Source of the DNA: CAZOEL01 sp964578835
GTDB lineage: Bacteria > Desulfobacterota > Syntrophobacteria > Syntrophobacterales > Syntrophobacteraceae
Reading direction: 5' to 3'
DNA length: 39,009 nt
Assembly (NCBI GenBank): GCA_964578835.1
Contig: CAZOEL010000066.1
Location: forward strand, 1-39,009
Shown: positions 24,180-32,053 of the stretch, one piece after another
Position numbering within the stretch: the first letter of the stretch is position 1
Layout: every line of letters begins with the position of its first letter
Position numbers and translations under genes: made by a program
Notes under the pieces: generated by a model
What the model saw: only the letters and a program-made list of their open reading frames with translations
The model's database searches: none
What the model was told of the DNA's origin: nothing

Positions 24180-25394
24180 ATGAGTCAGGAAGAGCAAAAC
24201 ACCGACGAAAGCTTTGAGGAAGAGAGTTTCGAGGAGCTCCTGCGGGAGAGCTTTGTGGATTCCCGCAGACTCCAGCGGGGCGAGAAGGTTAAAGCCACAG
24301 TCCTCAAGATAACAGAAGATTGGACCTTCATCGACTTGGGAAGGAAGAGCGAGGGCTATTTGGCCACTAACGAGCTGAGAGACTCCAAGGGAGAGCTCAC
24401 CATTAAGGAAGGCGATTCCATTCAGGCCTATTACCTTTCGAACGAAAACAATGAGCAGCTTTTCACCACAAAGATTGGCGGCGGCGAATCCGCGCGCTCT
24501 TTCCTCCTGGAAGCCTATGAAAATGGAATCCCCGTTGACGGCGCAGTCGAAAAAGAAATCAAGGGCGGCTATGAAATAAAAATAGCGGGCGGACTCCGGG
24601 GGTTTTGCCCTTATTCACAGATGGGGCTCCAGCGCTCAGAAAACCCCGCGGCTCTTATCGGCTCGCATCAATCTTTTAAAATCAGCGAATACCGCGAAAG
24701 GGGACGCAATATCATCCTATCCAACCGCGCTTTCCTTGAAGAAATTCGCCAAGAGCAAAAGGACGCCTTGAGGGAGTCGCTCGAGGAAGGAATGAAGGTC
24801 AAAGGAACGATCACATCCATCCAAAACTTTGGAGCTTTTGTCAATATAGGAGCCATTGAGGGGCTGCTCCCGGCTTCCGAGATTTCCTGGGCGAGGGTTG
24901 GAGACCTCAAGGAGATCCTGTCGGTCGGACAGGAAGTGGAGCTCATCGTAAAAAAGCTCGACTGGGAAAACAACCGATTTTCCTTCAGCCTCAAGGACCT
25001 GCTTCCAGACCCTTGGGATGACATAAAAGAGAAGTATCCGGAAGGATCGCAGCATTCCGGAAAAGTGACGCGCTTGGCAAATTTCGGCGCCTTTGTCATC
25101 CTTGAAGATGGTGTGGAAGGCCTGCTCCACATATCCAAACTGTCAAGCGGCGGGAAGAAGATTCGCCATCCTCGGGATGTTGTAGCCGAAGGCCAGGAAG
25201 TGCTGGTGAAAATCGGCTCCATAGACAAGGAAAACAAGCGGATCGCCTTGTCCCTGGCTGGAGCGGATCAAGGAGCGGAAGCAGAAGAGAGCGCCGCAGA
25301 AATCCGAAAATACACGGATTCCAGCAGTTCCAGATCAATGGGAACCCTTGGAGATCTACTCAAGGCGAAAACCGACAAAAAGAGCAAGAAGTAG
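24180..25394 (+). CDS. S1-domain RNA-binding protein (ribosomal protein S1-like)
   Basis: The 404-residue cytoplasmic protein has four S1/OB-fold repeats at about 39-103, 113-183, 201-278 and 285-360. The last two are the clearest (GTITSIQNFGAFVNIG ... GLLPASEISW and GKVTRLANFGAFVILEDGVEGLLHISKL). The N-terminus is acidic (Glu-rich, 1-25). True S1 in proteobacteria has six repeats and about 550 residues, so this is a shorter S1-like protein, perhaps binding mRNA or the 30S subunit. The ATG follows an A-rich GGAGG segment (CTGGAGGAAATAA). Confidence 0.9.
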   Translation: MSQEEQNTDESFEEESFEELLRESFVDSRRLQRGEKVKATVLKITEDWTFIDLGRKSEGYLATNELRDSKGELTIKEGDSIQAYYLSNENNEQLFTTKIGGGESARSFLLEAYENGIPVDGAVEKEIKGGYEIKIAGGLRGFCPYSQMGLQRSENPAALIGSHQSFKISEYRERGRNIILSNRAFLEEIRQEQKDALRESLEEGMKVKGTITSIQNFGAFVNIGAIEGLLPASEISWARVGDLKEILSVGQEVELIVKKLDWENNRFSFSLKDLLPDPWDDIKEKYPEGSQHSGKVTRLANFGAFVILEDGVEGLLHISKLSSGGKKIRHPRDVVAEGQEVLVKIGSIDKENKRIALSLAGADQGAEAEESAAEIRKYTDSSSSRSMGTLGDLLKAKTDKKSKK

Positions 25395-25436
25395 GGAATT
25401 CCCGAGGCATTGCTCTTCGGTGGCTCAAAGCCGTTG

Positions 25437-25601
25437 GGCAGCTCACAACAAATAACCTGCCAAATTGGTTCAGAAACACCCATCGTCATTCCGGCAGTCT
25501 TCAAGCCGGGATCCAGTTTTTTCGCGGGGCTGGATTCCGGCCAAAACCATGCCGGAATGACAGAGCCCCTCTTCCCGGCAGGTTATTTGTTGTGAGCTGC
25601 C
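25437..25601. repeat. MITE copy 2 (165 bp, complete)
   Basis: The termini are inverted repeats: GGCAGCTCACAACAAATAAC on the left and its complement on the right. The interior holds a second inverted segment around CCGGAATCC/GGATTCCGG. It has no coding capacity and lies between the S1-like gene stop and the leftward oxidoreductase gene. It is about 90 percent identical by eye to the copy at 35616-35781. Confidence 0.9.
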
Positions 25602-25690
25602 TTGGCTCCAACCGGGCATTATAGAGGATTTGGCGGGGAAGATTTCCTGCGCCAAATCCGTCTGGTCAGCGCGCGGCGCCGCTCCCTATA

Positions 25691-26938
25691 TCATGCCGCC
25701 CCAATGATCTCTTTTACGAAGCGATCCTGCCACTGAACGCCCCATACAGACGGACGCCTGCGAATGCGCGAAAGGCTGTCGCGCCGCCTCATAGCTGCAA
25801 TAAAGAACCCAAGATTGCGCCCGGGCTCGCCAATCGCCTGCCCACCCACAATCACATCCTCTTTTACGATCAGACGCAGATAATCGCGTCCTTTTTCCCT
25901 TTCAATTATCTCGAGCTCTCCTAACTCGCACTTGGTGGCGACGGTGGTTTTGCCGAAAGTGGCGGCATGGCTGTCCCAGAAATGGACTCTTGCAAAAGCG
26001 TAGGCCCCGGGGTACCGGCATGGCTGCCCGAGCAAGTCCGCAGCCACCACCGCAGCTTGGTCGATGGCGTTATGCTTGAGCTGAAACATTGCGTCCTCCC
26101 CCGTACAGGCATCGACGGTCTCCACGCAATCCCCACAGGCATAGATATCGGAAACGCTCGTCTGCATCCTCTCATTCACCTTAATCCCCCGCCCGGCCTC
26201 GATTCCGGCCGTCTTGGCCAACGCAACGCCTGGAACCACTCCCGTGGCGATCACCACGGTGTCACAGGGCAAAACTCTTTTGTCCGTAAGCACCCTCTCA
26301 ACGGCATCTTTTCCTTCGATGGCCATAACCTTTTCCGAAGTGAGCGCCTGAATGCCGCATGCGCCAAGATCCGCCTCCAGTCGTTTGGAGGTTTCCCTAT
26401 CGAAGAGCGCGGGAAGTATCCACTCGAGAAGCTCGACTATGGCTACCTCATACCCCCTTTTCTTCAAGGCTTCCGCAACTTCTATCCCGATGGCGCCCGA
26501 GCCGATGACGACAGCTCGCCTTCCTTTGTGCGCGTCAAGCTTATCGGTCTCGGGCAGCTGCTTGCAGCTGAACACCCCCGGCTTGCCCACTCCTTCAATG
26601 GGCGGAATAAAAAGGCTTCCGCCATGGGCCAAAACCAGCTTGTCGTAGCCGATCTCCAGATCATTCTCCGTTCGCACGCGCCTTGCGCTCTCATCGATCG
26701 ATATCGCCTTGCTGCCCAGGATAAGATTGATGCGCTGCTTGTCGTAATAGTCCATCCGCTTCCTGAAAACGGCGTCCCGCCCGACATCGCCGCCCAGATA
26801 ATAGGGCAAAGAACAGGGGTCGTATTCCGGGACCGTTTCAGCTGAAACGATGGAAATGTCGTCATCCCTGTTCGCTTCTCGAATTTTGGACGCCACGTGA
26901 TTGCCTGCGATTCCGTTGCCGATAATGACGATCTTCAT
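25691..26938 (-). CDS. FAD/NAD(P)-dependent oxidoreductase of the AOR module
   Basis: This 415-residue flavoprotein belongs to the pyridine nucleotide-disulfide oxidoreductase / nitrite-reductase-large-subunit-like family. An FAD-binding Rossmann motif opens the protein (MKIVIIGNGIAGNHVA). The NAD site is VVIGSGAIGIEVAEAL at about 150-165, and the second FAD motif is DIYACGDCVE at about 270-280. A C-terminal domain follows. I chose the ATG at 26938 because the family begins right at the Rossmann strand. It lies 29 bases after a ferredoxin gene. By analogy with three-subunit bacterial AORs, it would pass electrons between ferredoxin/AOR and NAD. Confidence 0.88.
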   Translation of the reverse strand: MKIVIIGNGIAGNHVASKIREANRDDDISIVSAETVPEYDPCSLPYYLGGDVGRDAVFRKRMDYYDKQRINLILGSKAISIDESARRVRTENDLEIGYDKLVLAHGGSLFIPPIEGVGKPGVFSCKQLPETDKLDAHKGRRAVVIGSGAIGIEVAEALKKRGYEVAIVELLEWILPALFDRETSKRLEADLGACGIQALTSEKVMAIEGKDAVERVLTDKRVLPCDTVVIATGVVPGVALAKTAGIEAGRGIKVNERMQTSVSDIYACGDCVETVDACTGEDAMFQLKHNAIDQAAVVAADLLGQPCRYPGAYAFARVHFWDSHAATFGKTTVATKCELGELEIIEREKGRDYLRLIVKEDVIVGGQAIGEPGRNLGFFIAAMRRRDSLSRIRRRPSVWGVQWQDRFVKEIIGAA

Positions 26939-26967
26939 GAGCCTTTGCCTTTGTTCGAGATCCTTTA

Positions 26968-27507
26968 TTAAAAGCGCGAACGTTTTCCTTCGCGGCTCTT
27001 CGCCTTGTTGGCGCCGGATGGAGCGACAACCGACCTTAATTGATTGGCCCGCATTCTCGCATTCTGCGCATTGAGCGTGGGCGTCTCCACCATTCGTAAG
27101 GCGCCCTCGACCCTGCAGGCGGACACACACCATGGGAGCGATGTCTCGCCCTTGCACATGTCGCAAGTCATTGTCTTATGGGTGTAGGGATTGACCGAGG
27201 GACTCCCTATAGGACAGATATAGAGGCAGGCCCTACAGCCGATGCAACGATCTTCATCCGTTACGACAGTCCCGTTTGTCTCCCTCAGCCTGGCATTCAT
27301 CGGACAGACCTTGATGCAGGGCGCATCGTCGCAAGCCATGCACACCAGCGGAACATGGCCTTCGGGAAGCTTCAACTCGAGTATCCGGATCCGGGAGAGC
27401 TCCGGATTGCAGACGCCATGATTCTTCATAGAGCATGCAAGCTCACAAAGGCGGCATCCGCTGCACTTTTCCGGGTCTATTGCTAATCGTTCTCGTCTTG
27501 ACTCCAT
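26968..27507 (-). CDS. Four-cluster polyferredoxin (AOR electron-transfer subunit)
   Basis: The 179-residue protein has several Cys motifs of 4Fe-4S type: CSGCRLCELAC (about 15-25), CMACDDAPCIKVCP (about 56-69), CIGCRACLYICP (about 88-99) and CDMCKGETSLPWCVSAC (about 115-131). This fits four clusters as in DmsB/HycB-type electron-transfer subunits. The C-terminus is basic and unusual. It is the first gene of the leftward operon with the flavoprotein and faces the AOR operon across a shared regulatory region. Confidence 0.9.
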   Translation of the reverse strand: MESRRERLAIDPEKCSGCRLCELACSMKNHGVCNPELSRIRILELKLPEGHVPLVCMACDDAPCIKVCPMNARLRETNGTVVTDEDRCIGCRACLYICPIGSPSVNPYTHKTMTCDMCKGETSLPWCVSACRVEGALRMVETPTLNAQNARMRANQLRSVVAPSGANKAKSREGKRSRF

Positions 27508-27552
27508 CTTTTATCACCTACATCGAAGGGATTGCCCAGAGCTGCCAACCAA

Positions 27553-27568
27553 ATTCACCATAATGAAT
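27553..27568. promoter_or_regulatory. Palindromic operator 1
   Basis: ATTCACCATAATGAAT is a 5-6-5 inverted repeat (ATTCA-N6-TGAAT). It lies about 15 bases downstream of the -10 of the leftward promoter (27584-27613) and upstream of the ferredoxin start. It is one of four matching sites in the AOR module. Confidence 0.7.
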
Positions 27569-27583
27569 TATCTTGTGAAGAGA

Positions 27584-27613
27584 ATTCTATCGCGGCGCTC
27601 TTTTAAATGTCAA
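27584..27613 (-). promoter_or_regulatory. Sigma70-type promoter for the ferredoxin/flavoprotein operon
   Basis: On the minus strand, TTGACA (27608-27613) is separated by 18 bases from TAGAAT (27584-27589). The rightward promoter opposite has exactly the same boxes and spacing. Confidence 0.65.
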
Positions 27614-27663
27614 CAAAAAAGCACGTTTTCCTTGTGTCTAAAGAGACATAGCCAACAAAGAAC

Positions 27664-27693
27664 TTGACATCCGAGAACTATTTCCCATAGAAT
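27664..27693 (+). promoter_or_regulatory. Sigma70-type promoter for the zinc-ribbon/AOR operon
   Basis: TTGACA (27664-27669), an 18-base spacer and TAGAAT (27688-27693). The operator at 27696 begins two bases after the -10 box and covers the likely transcription start, which suggests repression. Confidence 0.7.
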
Positions 27694-27695
27694 GA

Positions 27696-27711
27696 ATTCA
27701 CTATGATGAAT
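27696..27711. promoter_or_regulatory. Palindromic operator 2
   Basis: ATTCACTATGATGAAT has the same ATTCA-N6-TGAAT structure as operator 1 and a nearly identical centre. It lies immediately downstream of the -10 box of the AOR promoter. Confidence 0.75.
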
Positions 27712-27750
27712 TCATTAGCTGAGCCAAACCTTAATAAGAAGGAGTAAAAC

Positions 27751-28026
27751 ATGGCCATCGATTCGAAAGAGCTTTCATCCGCCGAATCGTTGCGTACGAC
27801 TCGAACGTTCGGCAAGGTCAGATGCCACAATCCGAGCTGCATGGGAAGGCTCGAGCCCGCCGCGGGCGCCGAGCAGATCACATGTCCAACCTGTGGGATG
27901 TCATACCGCCTCTTCTGGGTGCGCCCGGATCTGCCGCGCATTCGGGGACCCGTATGGGAAGTAAACCGAAAGCTTGCTGCGGATACGCTTTCCAAGAAGC
28001 TGGGTTCAACTGAGAGCGATTCATAA
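27751..28026 (+). CDS. Zinc-ribbon small protein upstream of AOR
   Basis: The 91-residue protein has two Cys pairs, CHNPSC (about 25-30) and CPTC (about 45-48), which would form a zinc ribbon or rubredoxin-like knuckle. The following part (YRLFWVRPDLPRIRGPVWEV) is aromatic and basic. GAAGGAG precedes the ATG. It lies 15 bases before the AOR gene and shares its promoter. Possible roles are an AOR assembly factor or a small redox/regulatory partner; I do not recognise a named family. Confidence 0.7.
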   Translation: MAIDSKELSSAESLRTTRTFGKVRCHNPSCMGRLEPAAGAEQITCPTCGMSYRLFWVRPDLPRIRGPVWEVNRKLAADTLSKKLGSTESDS

Positions 28027-28041
28027 GAAGAGGAGTCTAGA

Positions 28042-29982
28042 ATGGCGCTAGATCGCAAAATTGCTTATATCGACCTCACCAAGGGCAGCGTAGAGATCAA
28101 ACCCATCCCTTTAGAGGTGAGAAAGAAGTTCCTTGGCGGCCGCGGATTGGACGCCTATTTGCTCTACAACAACGCCCCTCCGGGATGCGACCCGCTTGGA
28201 CCGGATAACCCCCTCATCTTTAGCGGCGGATTGCTGGTTGCAACCTGCGCCTCCGCCACAGCCAGGACCCATGTTATGGCCAAGTCGCCCCTCACGGGCC
28301 TCCTCGGCAGCGCCAACATGGGCGGCTTCTTCGCCCCGGAAATGGCCTGGGCGGGCTTCCACCACCTCGTCATTACCGGCAAGGCCGAAAAACCGGTCTA
28401 TATCTGGATTCGAAACGGCGAGATCCAGATCCGCGACGCCTCCCATTTGTGGGGAATGATGTCGACAGACACCCAGTGGGCCATTCGCCAGGAACTGGGC
28501 GATGAAGAAATTCAAAGCGCCGTGATCGGACCCGCAGGCGAGAATCTGGTGACCTACGCCAACGTGATGACGGGCATCAAGAACGCAGCGGGCCGAACAG
28601 GCATGGGCTGCGTCATGGGCTCCAAAAATCTCAAGGCCGTAGCCGTTCGCGGAACGATGGACATCAAGATCGCGCATCCCGTTGAGGCGCTCGAGTACAA
28701 CAAGCGGTTCATCGATCAGATCACCAGCGCAAAAGTAAACCAGACCCAGGGAACACTGGGAACCCCCTTCATCTGGGGCGCGACCAACTGCTGGGGCGGA
28801 GTGCGCACCCGCAACTTCCAATACAATCAGATGGAGTTCGCCGACGACATCGAGCCCGAGCGCATCGATGAAATCGCAACCGAAACCATGGGAGAGCACC
28901 ACATGGCCAGCTGCTTCGGCTGCCAGGTGCACTGCCGGGCTCAGTACAAGATACCCTCAGGCCCATATGCCGGAAAATACGACGAGGGACCGGAATACAC
29001 TTCTCTGGGCGCCTTCGGGTCCGAGCCCGACTGCGGCAACGCCGTAACGGTTCTCACCGGAAACCATCTTGCCGACCAGTACGGAGTCGACAACCTGGAA
29101 ATCGGCAGCATGATCTCCTGGGCCATGGAGCTCTACGAGCTCGGAATCATCACCAAAGAGCAAACAGACGGGCTGGATCTTCGCTTCGGCAATGACGAGG
29201 CGCTCATCGAAGCCATGCACAGGATCTGCAACCGACAAGGGTACCTCGGGAATGCGCTGGCCGATGGCGGCATCCCTGCTGCCAAAAAATTCGGCAACAA
29301 CGCCTTCGACTATCTCATCCAGGTAAAGGGCATGAACAACCTCCACTCCGATGAGCGCGGAACGCCGGGCCTGGCCCTCAACATCGCCACCGCCTCCCGC
29401 GGTTCCGACCACCTGCGCAGCCGTCCCGCCATCGACCTCTACCATTTGCCCGAGAAAGTGCTGCGAAAAATCTACAGCAGTCCGATCCCCTATGATGGCC
29501 CGCTTTCTTCCGAGCACACGGAATACATCGGAAAACCATGGCAGGTGTTCTGGCAGGAAAACTGCTACATGGCCGTAGACGCCCTTGGAATTTGCAAATA
29601 CCACACGGTGTTCCTGGGAGCCACCTTGCCCAATTTCGAGGACTGGCCGAAGGTGATCTATTATAACACCGGCATCGAAGTCACACCCGAAGAGATCTGG
29701 ACCATCGCCGAGCGATGCAACAACCTCGAACGCCTCTTCAACCTGCGGGAAGGACTCACCAGAAACGACCCGGAAAAGGGCGATACGCTCAACCACCGCT
29801 ATTTCGATGAGCCCTGCCGCCGCGGAGCCCCCGATGTCATCGGCTCGAAGATAGACAGGGAAAAGTTCGCAAAGATGGTCGACGAGTTCTACGAACACCA
29901 CGGATGGGACAAAGATGGCGTTCCCACGGCGGAAACCCTGAAGCGTCTCGGTTTGGACCAGGAACCATCCCATTTGGTTTAG
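28042..29982 (+). CDS. aor: Aldehyde:ferredoxin oxidoreductase, tungsten/molybdenum enzyme
   Basis: The 646-residue cytoplasmic enzyme oxidises aldehydes (or runs the reverse, reducing carboxylic acids) with electrons moving to or from ferredoxin. The N-terminal AOR domain begins DRKIAYIDLTKGSVEI and holds the KKFLGGRGLDAYLLY and TGRTHVMAKSPLTG-like segment (seen as ATARTHVMAKSPLTG) that binds the pterin cofactor. The 4Fe-4S ligands are Cys291, Cys294 and Cys298 (CFGCQVHC) and probably Cys518 (GICKY). The length fits the family (about 600-650). GAGGAG lies about 7 bases before the ATG. The substrate cannot be read from the sequence. The neighbouring ferredoxins, flavoprotein, MoaD-like and MoeB-like genes resemble the AorABC-type multi-subunit arrangement. 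Confidence 0.95.
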   Translation: MALDRKIAYIDLTKGSVEIKPIPLEVRKKFLGGRGLDAYLLYNNAPPGCDPLGPDNPLIFSGGLLVATCASATARTHVMAKSPLTGLLGSANMGGFFAPEMAWAGFHHLVITGKAEKPVYIWIRNGEIQIRDASHLWGMMSTDTQWAIRQELGDEEIQSAVIGPAGENLVTYANVMTGIKNAAGRTGMGCVMGSKNLKAVAVRGTMDIKIAHPVEALEYNKRFIDQITSAKVNQTQGTLGTPFIWGATNCWGGVRTRNFQYNQMEFADDIEPERIDEIATETMGEHHMASCFGCQVHCRAQYKIPSGPYAGKYDEGPEYTSLGAFGSEPDCGNAVTVLTGNHLADQYGVDNLEIGSMISWAMELYELGIITKEQTDGLDLRFGNDEALIEAMHRICNRQGYLGNALADGGIPAAKKFGNNAFDYLIQVKGMNNLHSDERGTPGLALNIATASRGSDHLRSRPAIDLYHLPEKVLRKIYSSPIPYDGPLSSEHTEYIGKPWQVFWQENCYMAVDALGICKYHTVFLGATLPNFEDWPKVIYYNTGIEVTPEEIWTIAERCNNLERLFNLREGLTRNDPEKGDTLNHRYFDEPCRRGAPDVIGSKIDREKFAKMVDEFYEHHGWDKDGVPTAETLKRLGLDQEPSHLV

Positions 29983-30001
29983 GCAATGAGGAGCATTGGA
30001 A

Positions 30002-30493
30002 ATGGAAAAAGTACTGAGTGTGAATTTCGAAAAATGCACCGGCTGCCGGCTTTGCGAGCTTGCCTGCGCAGTTAAACACGACGGGATTTCCAACCCGGCG
30101 AGAAGCAGAATCAGGGTCGTCAAGTGGGAAGCGGAAGGCCGGTATGTCCCGATGACTTGCCAGCAATGTGAAGATGCGCCCTGTCAGAATGCCTGCCCGA
30201 TGGGCGCCATCTCAAGAGATCCGGAACTGGGTTGCACGAAGATCGACTACAATATCTGCATCGGCTGCAGAACCTGCGTGAGCGTCTGTCCCTTCGGCGC
30301 TATGAACTACAACCTGGTCGAGCAAAAAGTTTTCAAGTGCGACCTTTGCGGCGGCGATCCCCAGTGCGCGCGCTTCTGTGAAGTCAAGGCGGTAAGCTTC
30401 GTTGAAGCCGACAACCTCAATCAGCACAAGAAGAGAGAAGCGGCGTCGCGACTGCAGGTGGCGCAAAAGCACATAGGCGTCAATCCGCAATAG
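30002..30493 (+). CDS. Polyferredoxin, second AOR electron-transfer subunit
   Basis: The 163-residue protein has 4Fe-4S motifs CTGCRLCELAC (about 14-24), CQQCEDAPCQNACP (about 53-66), CIGCRTCVSVCP (about 85-96) and CDLCGGDPQCARFC (about 109-122). It is a paralogue of the minus-strand ferredoxin at 26968. I chose the ATG at 30002, preceded by GAGGAG at a spacing of 8 bases, over a TTG six bases upstream. It follows AOR by 19 bases and is probably its direct electron partner. Confidence 0.9.
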   Translation: MEKVLSVNFEKCTGCRLCELACAVKHDGISNPARSRIRVVKWEAEGRYVPMTCQQCEDAPCQNACPMGAISRDPELGCTKIDYNICIGCRTCVSVCPFGAMNYNLVEQKVFKCDLCGGDPQCARFCEVKAVSFVEADNLNQHKKREAASRLQVAQKHIGVNPQ

Positions 30494-30548
30494 CGCAGAC
30501 TGGCGCAAATTCGGCATCGGCCTAAAAAGACGCTGGATACCAGATGCA

Positions 30549-30588
30549 GGATAAAAGCCTCCGCCCCATAGCGGGCGGGCTTTTATCC
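30549..30588. terminator. Bidirectional terminator between convergent operons
   Basis: The arms GGATAAAAGCC (30549-30559) and GGCTTTTATCC (30578-30588) are perfectly complementary and close over a GC-rich CCGCCC/GCGGGC inner region. An AAAA tract on one side and a TTTT tract on the other allow termination on both strands. It sits between the converging ferredoxin (+) and MoaD-like (-) genes. Confidence 0.75.
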
Positions 30589-30653
30589 AACATCCAGAAT
30601 CAAGCATCCAGCAGCATTTATTGGAAACAGCCGCAGACTCTCGCCAGGAATCG

Positions 30654-30926
30654 CTAGCCGCCGGCAAGCATCAACGTGATATGAATTTCATCTCCGGGTT
30701 GCACCATCTTCTTCAGTTCATCCGGATAGGCGCTTTCCATATTCAAGTAGATTTCTATCTGAGGGCGCAAAATCCCCTTCTTGCTAAACAACGCCTCCCC
30801 CATTCCAGGGAAGCGCTTCACAAGGTCATCCAAACACTCGCCAATAGTGCGCCCTTCCACGTCCAGCAACTCCAATCCTTCCGTGTGCTGGCGGTGAGTC
30901 TTATGCACATTTAGCGTGACGCCCAT
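30654..30926 (-). CDS. MoaD/ThiS-like sulfur carrier protein
   Basis: The 90-residue beta-grasp protein ends in the Gly-Gly needed for adenylation and thiocarboxylate formation (ITLMLAGG). Its layout (GRTIGECLDDLVKRFPG ... EIYLN ... PGDEIHIT) is typical of MoaD. It supplies sulfur for the dithiolene of the pterin cofactor used by AOR. It starts 3 bases after the stop of the MoeB-like gene with AAGGA upstream, so the activating enzyme and carrier are translated together. Confidence 0.88.
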   Translation of the reverse strand: MGVTLNVHKTHRQHTEGLELLDVEGRTIGECLDDLVKRFPGMGEALFSKKGILRPQIEIYLNMESAYPDELKKMVQPGDEIHITLMLAGG

Positions 30927-30929
30927 ATC

Positions 30930-31676
30930 TCATTCCTTTCTCTGAAGAGGCCCACAATGATCACACCCGGGATTCATCCTCAACCTGAATTCCTTCCACG
31001 TGAGATGAAGACCGTCATAGACCATGAGCCTGTTGGTCAGCAAATCGCCAACGCCCAGCACCAGCTTGATTACCTCGGTGGCCTGAATGGCCCCAATAAC
31101 CGCCGGCGTCACTCCGATGACGGGAAACGTCTCAGACTCAATCGCATCTCCCCGATACATGCAGCGCAGGCATGCCCCCTCGCCCGGAACAATGGTGAGC
31201 GCCCTTCCCTCAAAACCACTGACAGCGCCATGAACAAGAGGAACCCCAAGCTCGACAGCCGCCCCATTCAACAAGTATCTGGCGCCAAAATTATCCAGAG
31301 CATCCACAATAATGTCTACCCCCGAAGCCAGGCTATGCACGTTTTCAGCTGTCGCCCGCACCTTATGAGACTCGACAAAAACGTTCGGATTGAGCCCCTT
31401 TAGCGCCTCACCGGCCGATATCACCTTGGGCTTGCCAATATCTGCATCGCCGTGCAGGATCTGCCGGTTGAGATTATCCAAAGACACACGATCATCGTCA
31501 ACGATTCGCAAAAATCCGATACCCGCAGCAGCCAGATAGACAGCCACCGGCGAGCCAAGCCCCCCAGCTCCACAAACAAGCACTCTGGCGCGCTTAAGCT
31601 TCTCTTGACCGTCCGTCCCGATTTCGGGCAAGGAAATCTGCCGTCGATACCTATTCAGCTCGCTCTCGTTCAGCAT
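30930..31676 (-). CDS. moeB: MoeB/ThiF-like adenylyltransferase
   Basis: The 248-residue enzyme adenylates the Gly-Gly end of MoaD-type carriers. The ATP-binding motif is GAGGLGSPVAVYLAAAGIG near residues 35-55. DNLNRQILH, the ADALDNFGARYLLN-like segment and two zinc-binding CxxC pairs (CLRC and CDHC) are present. I chose the ATG at 31676, giving MLNESELNRYRRQISLPEIG, the usual family N-terminus. Upstream in-frame starts (ATG 31688, GTG 31697) lie beside or inside the operator at 31689-31704. The gene belongs with AOR as a dedicated cofactor-maturation factor. Confidence 0.9.
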   Translation of the reverse strand: MLNESELNRYRRQISLPEIGTDGQEKLKRARVLVCGAGGLGSPVAVYLAAAGIGFLRIVDDDRVSLDNLNRQILHGDADIGKPKVISAGEALKGLNPNVFVESHKVRATAENVHSLASGVDIIVDALDNFGARYLLNGAAVELGVPLVHGAVSGFEGRALTIVPGEGACLRCMYRGDAIESETFPVIGVTPAVIGAIQATEVIKLVLGVGDLLTNRLMVYDGLHLTWKEFRLRMNPGCDHCGPLQRKE

Positions 31677-31688
31677 GGCCTCACACAT

Positions 31689-31704
31689 ATTCAGCACAAT
31701 GAAT
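31689..31704. promoter_or_regulatory. Palindromic operator 3
   Basis: ATTCAGCACAATGAAT, again ATTCA-N6-TGAAT, lies just upstream of the MoeB-like start. No equally clear -35/-10 pair was found next to it on the minus strand. Confidence 0.7.
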
Positions 31705-31809
31705 TATCTGTCTATTCGCTCCAATATTTCCAACGCAAATAGAATAAATCACAATAAGGCATTAAGGCAATATGTTTCATTCACTCCGGCCTGCTCACCG
31801 AGAAATAAA

Positions 31810-31825
31810 ATTCTCTATAATGAAT
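31810..31825. promoter_or_regulatory. Palindromic operator 4 (one mismatch)
   Basis: ATTCTCTATAATGAAT matches the operator with one change in the left half (ATTCT). It is followed by TAATGATTCATC, a further overlapping partial palindrome. TATAAT at 31816-31821 overlaps the site. It lies 121 bases from operator 3 and could be a second binding site for looping or cooperative repression. Confidence 0.5.
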
Positions 31826-31971
31826 TAATGATTCATCCGATCGCAGTTTGGCGCAAACCGTCTCCATTTTGTGCAGATGACGCCTACAAGGAAAAGAATG
31901 CTTGAGAGGGCGATTGCAGAAGGACGGATTCATCCTGGCAAGGCATGCCACGCAGGGAAAAGAGGATAATA

Positions 31972-32031
31972 GGATGCCGGAAAGCTTGAAAGATAAAAAG
32001 ACAGAGTCCAGCTTCAAGCTCTCCGGCATCC
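31972..32031. terminator. Long hairpin downstream of the small heat shock genes
   Basis: The arms 31972-31990 (GGATGCCGGAAAGCTTGAA) and 32013-32031 are complementary with one mismatch, with a 22-base loop. It lies about 23 bases beyond the stop of the leftward Hsp20 operon. There is no strong U run, so it may be a 3' end stabiliser or an imperfect terminator. Confidence 0.55.
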
Positions 32032-32053
32032 ATTTTCCAACAATATCGATCAT

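Larger units (their letters stand above)
31705..32053. other. Regulatory and terminator region between moeB and hsp20 operon
   Basis: This roughly 350-base stretch has no convincing gene. It contains the fourth operator-like site (31810-31825) and a long hairpin (31972-32031). A 90-residue minus-strand open frame here runs through the hairpin and looks accidental. Confidence 0.5.

Noticed and set aside
28111..28932. A long minus-strand open frame antisense to AOR
   Set aside because: AOR is unmistakable on the + strand; the antisense frame is a result of GC-rich codon use.
31781..32053. A 90-residue minus-strand open frame between moeB and hsp20
   Set aside because: It passes through a long hairpin and an operator-like palindrome, has no ribosome binding site and no family resemblance.
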